From positions 434,001 through 498,000 of the forward strand of contig NZ_JBHJHQ010000001.1 of NCBI RefSeq assembly GCF_042219825.1: DNA of 64,000 bases, in the 5' to 3' direction. The notes under the pieces were generated by a model. That model saw only the letters and a list, made by a program, of their open reading frames with translations, was not told the origin of the DNA and searched no databases. The position numbers and the translations under genes were made by a program. Origin of the DNA: JBHJHP01 sp042219825 (lineage in GTDB: Bacteria > Bacteroidota > Bacteroidia > Bacteroidales > UBA5342). This document shows, one piece after another, positions 35,735-44,433 of the stretch (the first letter of the stretch is position 1; every line of letters begins with the position of its first letter).

Positions 35735-36247
35735 CTATAATTTTTCAATCCTTACCGGAACACCGGGATAAAACTGCAGAATCTTATGTGATCCGTTGTC
35801 GATAAACACATGTAAGATATTGGACTGTTTGCTGAAGGATGAAAAAAGCAGGATGTCTTTCACGGTTATGAGATTAAAATCAGACAGGTTAGTGAAATTT
35901 CCGTTCAGCTTTACCTGACATACATTATCTTCAATCTTTTTAATGGATCCCAAATCGAATCTAATTATGGTATCATCCAGTTTTAGTTCAAAATTGGAGG
36001 TAATGTATTCATATATGGTTGCCTTCATGGTTTCACCCGGTTCATCATAATTAAATGTCGGCTGCGGATAGATCTGCCGAAGGGCGCTTTCAAAATCATC
36101 AATAAAGAAATTCAGGGTGAGTGTGCAGTTTCTGTCTTTGGTATCAATCTGTAATTTTCCTGTGGTCATTTTTATGGGATGTGCATAAAGTAAGCCTCCC
36201 GGAATCAGCAGGATCAACAAAAGTCCTATGGATTTTAACGATTTCAC
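35735..36247 (-). CDS. DUF6702 family exported protein
   Basis: 170 aa with an N-terminal signal (LKSIGLLLILLIPGGLLYA) right before HPIKMTTGKLQID, the usual N-terminus of this Bacteroidota family. Mostly beta. Function unknown. Its start overlaps the stop of the HupE-like gene by 4 bases (ATGA on the minus strand), so it is co-translated with it; in related genomes the two are often neighbours. Confidence 0.8.
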   Translation of the reverse strand: MKSLKSIGLLLILLIPGGLLYAHPIKMTTGKLQIDTKDRNCTLTLNFFIDDFESALRQIYPQPTFNYDEPGETMKATIYEYITSNFELKLDDTIIRFDLGSIKKIEDNVCQVKLNGNFTNLSDFNLITVKDILLFSSFSKQSNILHVFIDNGSHKILQFYPGVPVRIEKL

Positions 36248-36831
36248 CCTAAAAACAGTGCTTTAATAATCATCGTTGCAGCAATACCACCGCCAGCACC
36301 TGAAATAACCAGATTCCAGTCGCGGTGTTTTATGGTAAAGAGGGTCGACAAAATAAGATTTGCGATCAGGAACAAACTAACAATAATTAATTGCCCTACT
36401 TCAATACCCACGTTAAAGGAGAATAAGGGGAATACAATAGAATCATCCGAAATCCCCATCATCATGGCTCTGAAGAAATTCGAAAAGCCCATGCCATGGA
36501 TCAATCCGAAAAACAGGGCCAGAAAGTAGTTGATCTGAAACTTTTTATCCGGGGCACTTTTTTTAACAATGTTGTAAATGCTGGTTAAAAGAATAGTCAC
36601 TGGGATCAATGTTTCCACCAGTTTTTGGTTAACCGTTATAATATTCAACCCGGCTAATGCCAGTGTTGAAGTATGTCCAAGCGTAAATGCTGTAATGAGA
36701 ATTAAAATCTGTTTCCACTGCCTAAGCGTATAAACAGCACATAAAGTAATAATGAATACCATATGATCCAGACCATTAAGGTCCGTAATGTGGTTAATTC
36801 CCTGTTCGAGATAGAATAAGAACTGATCCAT
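36244..36831 (-). CDS. HupE/UreJ family membrane protein
   Basis: 195 aa with about six or seven membrane helices. Family marks: N-terminal GINHITDLNGLDHMVFIITL, ITAFTLGHTSTLALA and GLIHGMGFSNFFRAM, all with conserved histidines inside membrane helices. HupE/UreJ proteins move nickel or cobalt or act as accessory proteins for metalloenzymes, but this Bacteroidota subgroup with a DUF6702 partner has no proven substrate. No hydrogenase or urease genes are nearby, so metal transport is only a possibility. Confidence 0.85.
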   Translation of the reverse strand: MDQFLFYLEQGINHITDLNGLDHMVFIITLCAVYTLRQWKQILILITAFTLGHTSTLALAGLNIITVNQKLVETLIPVTILLTSIYNIVKKSAPDKKFQINYFLALFFGLIHGMGFSNFFRAMMMGISDDSIVFPLFSFNVGIEVGQLIIVSLFLIANLILSTLFTIKHRDWNLVISGAGGGIAATMIIKALFLG

Positions 36832-36923
36832 TATTTTGTGAAAATCCAGGATTAATACTTCTTTTGAAACAAGATTGTATATTTATTGTTTTACAATCAC
36901 TGTTTAAATCTCTAAAATACGAT

Positions 36924-38075
36924 ATGCGATTCATATATATTTTCTTATTACTGTTTTTTCTGAATGTTTCAAAACTGTTTGCGCATCGTGAAAACTCATA
37001 TTATTTGTATGGGACTTTTGGGAATCAGGAGGTTGCCATTCAGATAGATGAATATGGAAACGACTGTATGGCCCGCTATTTTACTGCAGATAATTTGTAC
37101 GATCATGTTTTGGAAGGCAAAATTTTACCGGATACAACCTTTGAATTTCACGCCAGTGTATACGATCCGGTGACGAAGGAAAAGGCACCGGGCGGCCGTT
37201 TAACCCTTAAAGAAATAAGGCTGGATATATGGCAGGGTGTATGGGCAAAGCTGGATGGAACGGCACAGGAAGTCAATTTGAACAGGATAGAGGTCAACGA
37301 ATTGGATCATCCGTTTATTAAAGCAATACAAAAATATAAGGTTTCACCATTTGCGGCTTACCGGACTAAAAATATCAAACTGGTCGATCTGAAAAAAGAA
37401 AAGATAAGCAAAGGCGCATATATTATGAATGAGATGGAAGCGGAAACCGGCATGAAATGGTTCAGGTTGATTCAGAATTCTAAATATTTACCGGATGTGG
37501 ATTCTGTAAATATAAAATTACAGGCTGAATTTTTGATGGCGTTGAATTATAAGTATAGTTGTGTTTACATGGGAAAACCGGGAGATTACCGGTATGAATT
37601 TGAAGTACAATACTTAAACAAAGATCTTATAAGCTATAAAGTAATTTCGAATGCAGCGTGTTATGGTAGTCCTGCTCAGGATCTGATTGCATATAAGACC
37701 TTATATATGAAAGATGCAGGACCTGTTTCGCTGGAGAATCTCTTCTGGTTCGGCGAAAAGCCACAACCGGAACTCAGGGATGGCGAATATGCCTGGTTCC
37801 AGTACCGGTATAAGGTTTTTGGTCCAGAAATACTGGAACTGATGAAAGCACAATATCCGGATAATATGACACAGGAATCAGCCGAAGCCTGCAACTACGA
37901 TGATGTGAAAGTCTGGCAGTTTCCAACCTGGGGCCTCACTAAAACGGGACTCTACCTCGGAAGCAAATCTCCTATAACCAGTCGAGAATGCGACGATGCA
38001 GGCTGGTCTGTTATCCCGTATAAAAGGCTTAAACCGTATGTCTCAACTGATATGGGGCTGGTAAAAAATAAATAA
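36924..38075 (+). CDS. Exported protein with DUF3298/RsiV-like C-terminus, unknown function
   Basis: 383 aa from ATG at 36924, chosen because MRFIYIFLLLFFLNVSKLFA is a clean signal peptide; an earlier in-frame ATG at 36864 would put it in the middle. The C-terminal half (DLISYKVISNAACYGSPAQD, GPVSLENLFWFG, YPYKRLKPY-like end) resembles the DUF3298-type domain of RsiV-like proteins, weakly. N-terminal part: YYLYGTFGNQEVAIQI beta pattern. I do not recognise a precise family. Divergent from hupE by 92 bases. Confidence 0.65.
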   Translation: MRFIYIFLLLFFLNVSKLFAHRENSYYLYGTFGNQEVAIQIDEYGNDCMARYFTADNLYDHVLEGKILPDTTFEFHASVYDPVTKEKAPGGRLTLKEIRLDIWQGVWAKLDGTAQEVNLNRIEVNELDHPFIKAIQKYKVSPFAAYRTKNIKLVDLKKEKISKGAYIMNEMEAETGMKWFRLIQNSKYLPDVDSVNIKLQAEFLMALNYKYSCVYMGKPGDYRYEFEVQYLNKDLISYKVISNAACYGSPAQDLIAYKTLYMKDAGPVSLENLFWFGEKPQPELRDGEYAWFQYRYKVFGPEILELMKAQYPDNMTQESAEACNYDDVKVWQFPTWGLTKTGLYLGSKSPITSRECDDAGWSVIPYKRLKPYVSTDMGLVKNK

Positions 38076-38728
38076 TACCACTGAAATTACATTCTATTAC
38101 GTGGGGTTTAACACCCTCTCCTTCGACAAGCTCAGGATTCACCCAGTAGTTTCTTTTAATGCATCAAAAGAAACCAACCGCGTGTTGCCAAAAGCTTTAG
38201 TGGTGGCGCAAAATGCTCGTTGCAAATAAAACCCTGGTATAACCTGCCTTTCATTTTTATTCTGCAGGATAAGATTGTTAATTCGGTTTAATTTCAAAAG
38301 CTGAATCTACCCGCTAATCCTCCATATTTGCAGCTGTCTTTCCCGCATCTGTTGAACTTTTATAGCCTGTATCCATGAAAAGAAATACTATTTAGTCAAA
38401 CCGGGGTCAAACAGGAGGACATAAAAAACATTTTAAGGTTATGCCAATAAATTCAATCTTAAAATTAACAGGTCAAACAGGATATCTGTATAAAGATTGA
38501 TAACGGATACATACTGAATAAACGAAGGACGAAAATATACACTAAAACATGACAAATTACCGTGAAATATTTTGGGGAATGTTGTAAATTTGAATGATAG
38601 AACTGACTGGCGATATGGCAGTTAGGTAGAGAGGGATAATTGGCATTATAATTACTGATCTCCAGTAGAAGGTCCTTATAAAATTCAGAAAAATACAACT
38701 TTAATAATACGTTTAAAATCTGTTTAGT
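38076..38728. other. 653-base intergenic region with repeat remnants
   Basis: No supportable gene. 38118-38145 (TCTCCTTCGACAAGCTCAGGAT) and 38165-38226 (AAAAGAAACCAACCGCGTGT, then TTTAGTGGTGGCGCAAAA) look like intergenic repeat sequence common in Bacteroidota. A possible -7 box TAAATTTG lies at 38585-38592, about 137 bases before the PstS-like gene. Confidence 0.5.
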
Positions 38729-39667
38729 ATGAAAAAGAGATCTTTAATTTACCTGATACTGGTAGCCTTTATACTATCGGCTTGTACGTCGAAAAAAAAG
38801 CAGGAAAATACGATTAATATTTCCGGAGCATACGCACTGTATCCCTTAGTTGTTAAATGGGCAGAGGAATATAAAAAGGATCATGAAAATGTTCAGTTTA
38901 ATATTTCTGCAGTAGGAGCCGGGCAGGGTATGGCAGATGCTTTGGAATCGAAAGTAGATTTAGGATTATACTCTTCTGTAATAGAACAGGAATTTATTGA
39001 CAAGGGGGTTTGGTGGGTTGGTCTTTGTAAAAATGCTGTTGTACCAACTGTCTATCTGAATAATCCTTACCTGACGATACTTAAAAAACGTGGTTTAAAA
39101 AAAGAGGAGTTTAAAGGTATTTTTATTGATGGTACAATTTCTGACTGGAACGAAATATTAGATCTTAATGCCGAAGCGCCAATTCGGGTTTATACGCGCA
39201 ATGATGCTTCCGGAGCTGCAAGTACCTGGGCTAAATACCTTGGTGGACAACAAAAAGACCTGAAGGGAATAAAAATACAGGGTGATTCAGCTTTGTTATC
39301 ACAGATTATCAAAGATCCGGAGGGAATCGCTTTTAACAATACGTCTTATATATACAATATAAATACCGGACTGAAAAGAAATGGTATAGAAGTAATTCCT
39401 CTGGATCTTAATGCAAATGGCATCATTGATCCTGAGGAAGATTTTTATGATACGTTTGATGCTATTTTAGAAGCCATTGAAAATGGCAACTATCCATCAC
39501 CACCTTCCCGGGAACTCTTCATCGTTGCAAGAGATAAACCTGATAAGCCGGTTGTTATTGATTTCATTAACTGGTCGCTTACCGATGGCCAGAAATTTAT
39601 CAGAGCAACAGGGTATGTTCCTCTTGAGCCGGGAAAAATAAAACGTTACCTGGATAAATTAAATTAA
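38729..39667 (+). CDS. PstS-like phosphate-binding lipoprotein, orphan
   Basis: 312 aa with a lipoprotein signal (IYLILVAFILSACTS; lipid cysteine near 19). The mature part follows the PstS-like periplasmic binding fold: ISGAYALYPLVVKWAEEYKKD, NISAVGAGQGMADAL (the S/T-G phosphate loop), LYSSVIEQEF, YTRNDASGAASTWAKYLG with the R..D.SG phosphate-binding pattern, and GIAFNNTSYIYN. No pstC, pstA, pstB or phoU follows, so it may serve a distant transporter or sense phosphate or another oxyanion. The next gene is DUF2007. Confidence 0.85.
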   Translation: MKKRSLIYLILVAFILSACTSKKKQENTINISGAYALYPLVVKWAEEYKKDHENVQFNISAVGAGQGMADALESKVDLGLYSSVIEQEFIDKGVWWVGLCKNAVVPTVYLNNPYLTILKKRGLKKEEFKGIFIDGTISDWNEILDLNAEAPIRVYTRNDASGAASTWAKYLGGQQKDLKGIKIQGDSALLSQIIKDPEGIAFNNTSYIYNINTGLKRNGIEVIPLDLNANGIIDPEEDFYDTFDAILEAIENGNYPSPPSRELFIVARDKPDKPVVIDFINWSLTDGQKFIRATGYVPLEPGKIKRYLDKLN

Positions 39668-39755
39668 AGGATCGCATACTTTTGCTATTGCTGATAATAC
39701 CCGGGAAACATCGAAGTTTTAATGAAATTTCATACATTATCTCATACAATATTTA

Positions 39756-39974
39756 ATGAAACTCCTTGAATTATTCGATGGTACCCTGTTTGACTGCCAA
39801 ATGCTTAAAAACCTGTTGGAAAAAGAAGATATAGAATCCGTACTTAAAGATGAAATTGTAGGTGCACGGAGTGTAGGACTGAAACCCGGCGGTACGGTGA
39901 AAGTAATTGTTGCTGATACTGATTGGCCGAAAGCATTAAAGATAAAAGAGGATTACGTCTGGTCGCAGCAATGA
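39756..39974 (+). CDS. DUF2007 domain protein (putative signal-transducing protein)
   Basis: 72 aa, a complete single DUF2007 domain: ELFDGTLFDCQMLKNLLEKEDIES near the start, VGLKPGGTVKVIVADTDWPKALKI near the end. It is a small ferredoxin-like alpha/beta protein, cytosolic, often called a putative signal-transducing protein. No function is proven. It sits 88 bases after the PstS-like gene. Confidence 0.85.
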   Translation: MKLLELFDGTLFDCQMLKNLLEKEDIESVLKDEIVGARSVGLKPGGTVKVIVADTDWPKALKIKEDYVWSQQ

Positions 39975-40089
39975 AATTATGCAGCTTTTCTTTAAAAGAA
40001 AATTTAATTTTTTACTTTTAGTGACCTACAGGGTTTAAAAATTACCTGATTGAAGAACGAAAAATAGTTTGGTTTACAAATAAGACGAA

Positions 40090-41214
40090 ATGACCACGAT
40101 ATTTAATTATAAATCTGACAGGTTAAACGGATTAGACCATTTGAGGGCATTAGCTATTCTAATGGTCATGATTTTTCACTATGGGCGTGGCATACCATCA
40201 TGGCTGGAGCCGTTAAACCGGATTGGTTGGACAGGCGTGGATTTGTTTTTTGTGCTCAGCGGTTACCTGATTGGTTATCAGCTTTTAAAGGAATATAAAA
40301 ATACCAGCGGAATTAATTTCAAGCGTTTTTACATAAAAAGGTTCTTCAGGATTATTCCTGTTTACTTAGCCGTTTTAATTTTATATTATTCATTACTCCC
40401 AAATCTGCGCGAAGGGGGTGGCCTGCCGCCATTATGGAGATTTCTAACGTTTACTCAAAATTTTGGATTAGACGTTCAGACTCAAAAATCATTCTCTCAC
40501 GCATGGTCCCTGTGTATAGAGGAACAATTCTATTTACTGTTACCAATAACAATAACGTTGTTTTTTAAGAGCCGGGGTCAAAAATTCGCTCCTTATGTAA
40601 TTGCTGGACTCATAATTTTGGGATTTATTATCAGAATGTACAACTGGAATGAATATGTAAAACCGTTCATTGATTCAGGTAATCGCAGGCAAATGGTTTA
40701 TAATATGCAGGAAAAAATTTATTATCCAAGTTATAACAGAATGGATGGATTGTTAATAGGTGTGAGCATTGCAGCAATCTTCAACTTTAAACCCAGAATT
40801 AAGGAATTCCTTACGAAGCATGGGAATATTGTTTTGGTATGTGGTATTCTACTTTTCCTTTTTGCATACAAAATATGTGAAAACTTTATCTCCTATCAAT
40901 CCATGATTTATGGGTTTCCATTAATTTCATTGGCATATGGAGTAATTGTTATAGCAGCAATAAGTCCGACCTGCATTTTGTATAAGATAAAAATGAGGTT
41001 TACTCTGATAATAGCAACGTTATCATACGCTGTTTATCTTATACATAAGGAAGTTTATTATCTGGTTAAGATGCTGATTGATAAATCAGGAAACCCGAAA
41101 GTTGAACCCTGGACATTCTGGATTTCTGTTATGATGGCAATATTGGTGGGGGTAATAATGCATGTTATAATTGAGAAACCATTTTTGCGGCTAAGAACCA
41201 GGTTGCTTGGATAA
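40090..41214 (+). CDS. Acyltransferase-3 family membrane protein (OafA-like)
   Basis: 374 aa with about ten membrane helices. Start MTTIFNYKSDRLNGLDHLRALAILMVMIFHYG gives the conserved R and H of the family, then GVDLFFVLSGYLIGY, and SHAWSLCIEEQFYLLLP. These enzymes move acyl groups, usually acetyl, onto sugars of surface glycans or lipids from the cytosolic donor. The C-terminus lacks an SGNH domain. The target is unknown; it is 31 kb from the visible end of the polysaccharide operon. Confidence 0.9.
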   Translation: MTTIFNYKSDRLNGLDHLRALAILMVMIFHYGRGIPSWLEPLNRIGWTGVDLFFVLSGYLIGYQLLKEYKNTSGINFKRFYIKRFFRIIPVYLAVLILYYSLLPNLREGGGLPPLWRFLTFTQNFGLDVQTQKSFSHAWSLCIEEQFYLLLPITITLFFKSRGQKFAPYVIAGLIILGFIIRMYNWNEYVKPFIDSGNRRQMVYNMQEKIYYPSYNRMDGLLIGVSIAAIFNFKPRIKEFLTKHGNIVLVCGILLFLFAYKICENFISYQSMIYGFPLISLAYGVIVIAAISPTCILYKIKMRFTLIIATLSYAVYLIHKEVYYLVKMLIDKSGNPKVEPWTFWISVMMAILVGVIMHVIIEKPFLRLRTRLLG

Positions 41215-41263
41215 GATGTGCTAATTTTATACCAGAGAAATACAGATTGTAATATTTAAAAAT

Positions 41264-42340
41264 ATGAGAAGCCTATTATTCATACTTTTTGTTCTACCCA
41301 ATATTATTTTTGCACAGGAACTAAAATTCTCGGTAACAGAAATCGATAATACATGCTTTAAAAAGGATAACTACTGGCGTGGTGCGGATGGCGCAGCCAC
41401 GGTTAAATTGGGAAATGGTAAAATTCTGTGGCTTTTCAGTGATACTTTTATTGATAAAGAAGGAACGGGTAAAAGATCCTGGTCCAATACTATGATTAGA
41501 AACAGTATTGCAATACAGGACTCCTGCGCATTAAATGCTAACCTGACGTTTTATTATAAAGGTAATCCGCAAAACCCTGAAGATTTTTTTAAGCTCCCCG
41601 GGAAAAACTGGTTCTGGACAGGACATGGTATCATGGTCGGCGACAAGCTGGTCGTTTTTTTGTTTGAAGAAACGGCCACCAAAGAAGGCATTGGATTTGA
41701 AGCGGTTGGGTGGTATGTTGCAGTAATTGATAATCCAGACGTTAGTCCTGAGAAATGGGATATAACTTATCACAAAGGAATAAATACCTTTGGCGTTATT
41801 GTTGGTTCATCGGCGGTTCTTAAGGATGTAAACCATGTGTATGCTTATGGTGTAAAGGAACCTGCCACGCATGAAACGTATTTATTCAGGATTGACAAAC
41901 AGGATTTAACAAATGGAAACTTGTCGGAACTTGAATGGTGGGTGAATAATGACTGGACAGACAAGGTTGATGAAGAACCCAAATCGTCAGCTCTTTTTAT
42001 TGGACAAACAGAGTTTTCTGTCCATTATGATCAAAGTTTAAAGCAATATATCCAGATACAAACTTACGGTATGGGGAAAGCATCAGTCGGATACCGTTTG
42101 GCAGATCATATGTACGGTCCGTGGTCCGAACCGGTAATGGTTTACACGCCTGCACTTAAAGAAGATAAAGAATTTGTATACACTGCCAATGCACATCCTG
42201 AATTTAAGTCCGACGGAGTAATCATTACCTATAATATCAACAATGGAAATCCTGACAGACTTATTGCGAATGAGGACATTTATTTCCCAAAAATAATAAA
42301 GCTACAATTTGAGGAAGATAAACAGGTACCTTCGTTTTAG
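41264..42340 (+). CDS. Exported five-bladed propeller-like protein (DUF4185/DUF5005-like)
   Basis: 358 aa with a signal peptide ending FAQ. The sequence has the repeated W-aromatic-D pattern of five-bladed beta-propeller glycoside hydrolase relatives: WRGADGAATVKLGNGKILWLFSDTF, FFKLPGKNWFWTGHGIMVGDKLVVF, GVIVGSSAVLKDVNHVYAYG and YGPWSEPVMVYTP. It resembles the DUF4185/DUF5005 sugar-active group. I see no certain catalytic triad. Likely periplasmic or secreted, acting on or binding a carbohydrate. Confidence 0.65.
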   Translation: MRSLLFILFVLPNIIFAQELKFSVTEIDNTCFKKDNYWRGADGAATVKLGNGKILWLFSDTFIDKEGTGKRSWSNTMIRNSIAIQDSCALNANLTFYYKGNPQNPEDFFKLPGKNWFWTGHGIMVGDKLVVFLFEETATKEGIGFEAVGWYVAVIDNPDVSPEKWDITYHKGINTFGVIVGSSAVLKDVNHVYAYGVKEPATHETYLFRIDKQDLTNGNLSELEWWVNNDWTDKVDEEPKSSALFIGQTEFSVHYDQSLKQYIQIQTYGMGKASVGYRLADHMYGPWSEPVMVYTPALKEDKEFVYTANAHPEFKSDGVIITYNINNGNPDRLIANEDIYFPKIIKLQFEEDKQVPSF

Positions 42341-42417
42341 CTAATGGAATTATCGTTTCCTTAAACTTTTAGAAAAACGTATTGTTTTTAGTTACATATA
42401 TTTAAACTGCTCAGGTT

Positions 42418-44196
42418 ATGTATAAGTTTTTTCTTCCTGCCCTCATTTTTATCTTATTCCTTGGTTCCTGTAAAAATTCATCAACGCAAAGCAATGTAGC
42501 TCAGAATAATAAGGCATTCGATACAATGCTGAACAACTATTATGAGGAAGGATTGCGATTACACCCGATTGATGCTACCTACGAAGGAGATACAAGGTAT
42601 AATAACAGCTTTCCAAATTTTCTGTCGATGGCTTACAGAGATACCTTACACGCGTATTACACAAGATATCTCAATAAATTACAGGCATTTAATGATAAAG
42701 ATCTTACACCGGAAGAGCGGGTGAGTAAGGCAGTGCTGAAATGGGAGTGTGACATTAACCTTGAGGGGCTGAAGTTCAGGGAAGATTATTTTCCTGTGGA
42801 TCAGATGTGGACTGTAAACCTCACTATGGGGCAGTTTGCCAGTGGTACAAATGCACAGCCGTTTAAAACGGTTCAGGATTACAGGAATTGGCTGGAACGG
42901 GTAGATGGATTTATGGTCTGGATGGATACAGCTGTTTACCGGATGAAACAGGGGATTCAAAAAGGATATGTGTTGCCGGAAAGCCTCATTAAAAAAATCA
43001 TTCCGCAAATGGCAGTAATGGCAAATACAGACGTCGAAAATCACCTGTTCTATCAGCCGGTGAAGCAAATGCCTTCATCTTTTTCGGATCAGGATAAAAA
43101 AGAATTGACGGAAGCATACAAAAATATGGTCGCTAATGAAGTGATACCGGAGTTTACGAAAATGCACAGTTTTCTGGTCAATGACTATTTGAAAGCCGGC
43201 CGTAAGACCAGTGGTATCTGGGACATTCCAAACGGGGAAGCATATTACGCATATCAGATAAAGAAATATACAACGACAAAACTGACCGGAGAAGAGATAC
43301 ATCAGATTGGATTAAAGGAGGTTGAAAGAATTACGGCGGAGATGGAAAAGGTGAAGGAGGTGGTTGGATTCAAAGGTGATTTGAAAGCCTTTTTTGAATT
43401 TGTGAGACACGATAAGGCCTTAATGACATACACAAAGCCTCAGCAGGTTTTGGATCATTTTGAAAATATCTACAGCACCATTCAGCCTAATCTGGATCTA
43501 TTGTTTGATCACAAACCCAAAACCGGATTTGAAATCAGGCAAACGGAGAAATTCAGAGAAAAATCCGCCAGTGCACAGTACAGTTCAGCTTCGCTGGATG
43601 GTACACGACCGGGAATTTTTTATGTTCCCATTCCGGATGCATCCACGTATAACATTTATTCGGATGAGGCACTATTCTTACATGAGGCAGTTCCGGGGCA
43701 TCATTACCAGGTCTCTTTAACACAGGAGAATGATAATTTACCTAAATTCAGGAAGACAATCTGGTATAGTGGTTATGGAGAAGGATGGGCACTTTATTCG
43801 GAATCACTGGGGCAAATTCTTGGATTATATACTGATCCTTACCAGTACTTTGGACGGCTCAGTATGGAAATGCACCGTGCCATCAGACTGGTTATTGACA
43901 CAGGTATTCATTTCAAGAAATGGACCAGAGATGAGGCTATTCACTATTCTTTGGATCACGAGGCGGAAAGTGAAGCCAGTATAATTGCTGAAGTTGAACG
44001 TTATATGGCCAACCCGGGGCAGGCGCTTTCTTATAAGATTGGAGAGATTAAAATCAGGGAATTGCGCGATATGGCAAAAGAGAATCTGGGTGATAAGTTC
44101 GATATCCGGAAGTATCATGATCAGGTATTGTCAACAGGTTGCGTCCCCCTTGAGATACTGGAACAAAAAATAAATGGCTGGGTGGCTTCTTTTTAA
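42418..44196 (+). CDS. DUF885 family putative metallopeptidase lipoprotein
   Basis: 592 aa with a lipoprotein signal (FILFLGSC). Full-length DUF885: YEGDTRYNNSFPN near the start, RPGIFYVPIPDASTYNIYS, and the zinc-type motif LHEAVPGHHYQ at about 420-430, then WYSGYGEGWALYSE and the late DHEAESEASIIAEVERYMANPGQALSYKIG. The family is related to carboxypeptidase Taq-like (M32) metallopeptidases and probably trims peptides in the periplasm. A repeated hairpin follows at 44231-44272. Confidence 0.92.
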   Translation: MYKFFLPALIFILFLGSCKNSSTQSNVAQNNKAFDTMLNNYYEEGLRLHPIDATYEGDTRYNNSFPNFLSMAYRDTLHAYYTRYLNKLQAFNDKDLTPEERVSKAVLKWECDINLEGLKFREDYFPVDQMWTVNLTMGQFASGTNAQPFKTVQDYRNWLERVDGFMVWMDTAVYRMKQGIQKGYVLPESLIKKIIPQMAVMANTDVENHLFYQPVKQMPSSFSDQDKKELTEAYKNMVANEVIPEFTKMHSFLVNDYLKAGRKTSGIWDIPNGEAYYAYQIKKYTTTKLTGEEIHQIGLKEVERITAEMEKVKEVVGFKGDLKAFFEFVRHDKALMTYTKPQQVLDHFENIYSTIQPNLDLLFDHKPKTGFEIRQTEKFREKSASAQYSSASLDGTRPGIFYVPIPDASTYNIYSDEALFLHEAVPGHHYQVSLTQENDNLPKFRKTIWYSGYGEGWALYSESLGQILGLYTDPYQYFGRLSMEMHRAIRLVIDTGIHFKKWTRDEAIHYSLDHEAESEASIIAEVERYMANPGQALSYKIGEIKIRELRDMAKENLGDKFDIRKYHDQVLSTGCVPLEILEQKINGWVASF

Positions 44197-44230
44197 TGTT
44201 TATTGAAGGATCGAATCAATATAACGCATA

Positions 44231-44272
44231 TATCAGGGACTGACAATTCGGATAATGTTCAGCCATTTTTTT
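44231..44272 (+). terminator. Hairpin with T-run, copy A of a duplicated motif
   Basis: TATCAGGGACTGACA ... TGTTCAGCCAT forms an imperfect stem followed by seven T. It is about 28/34 identical to copy B at 45999. Confidence 0.6.
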
Positions 44273-44433
44273 ATTTTGGTGTTATTATTAAAATACATCA
44301 TTTTATTCTCAAATATTTATTTTAGTTATTTTAAAAGACACGTAAAGTCAATGATTTAAATATTTAGTGTACTTTTACCTGATACTTGAATGTTGTTATT
44401 ATTGTTATGTTGAAATTGATAACTGAACTAATT

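Noticed and set aside
38465..38698. 77-aa minus-strand open frame in the intergenic region
   Set aside because: No family pattern, no plausible start signal, AT-rich random composition; it lies across the likely promoter of the PstS-like gene.
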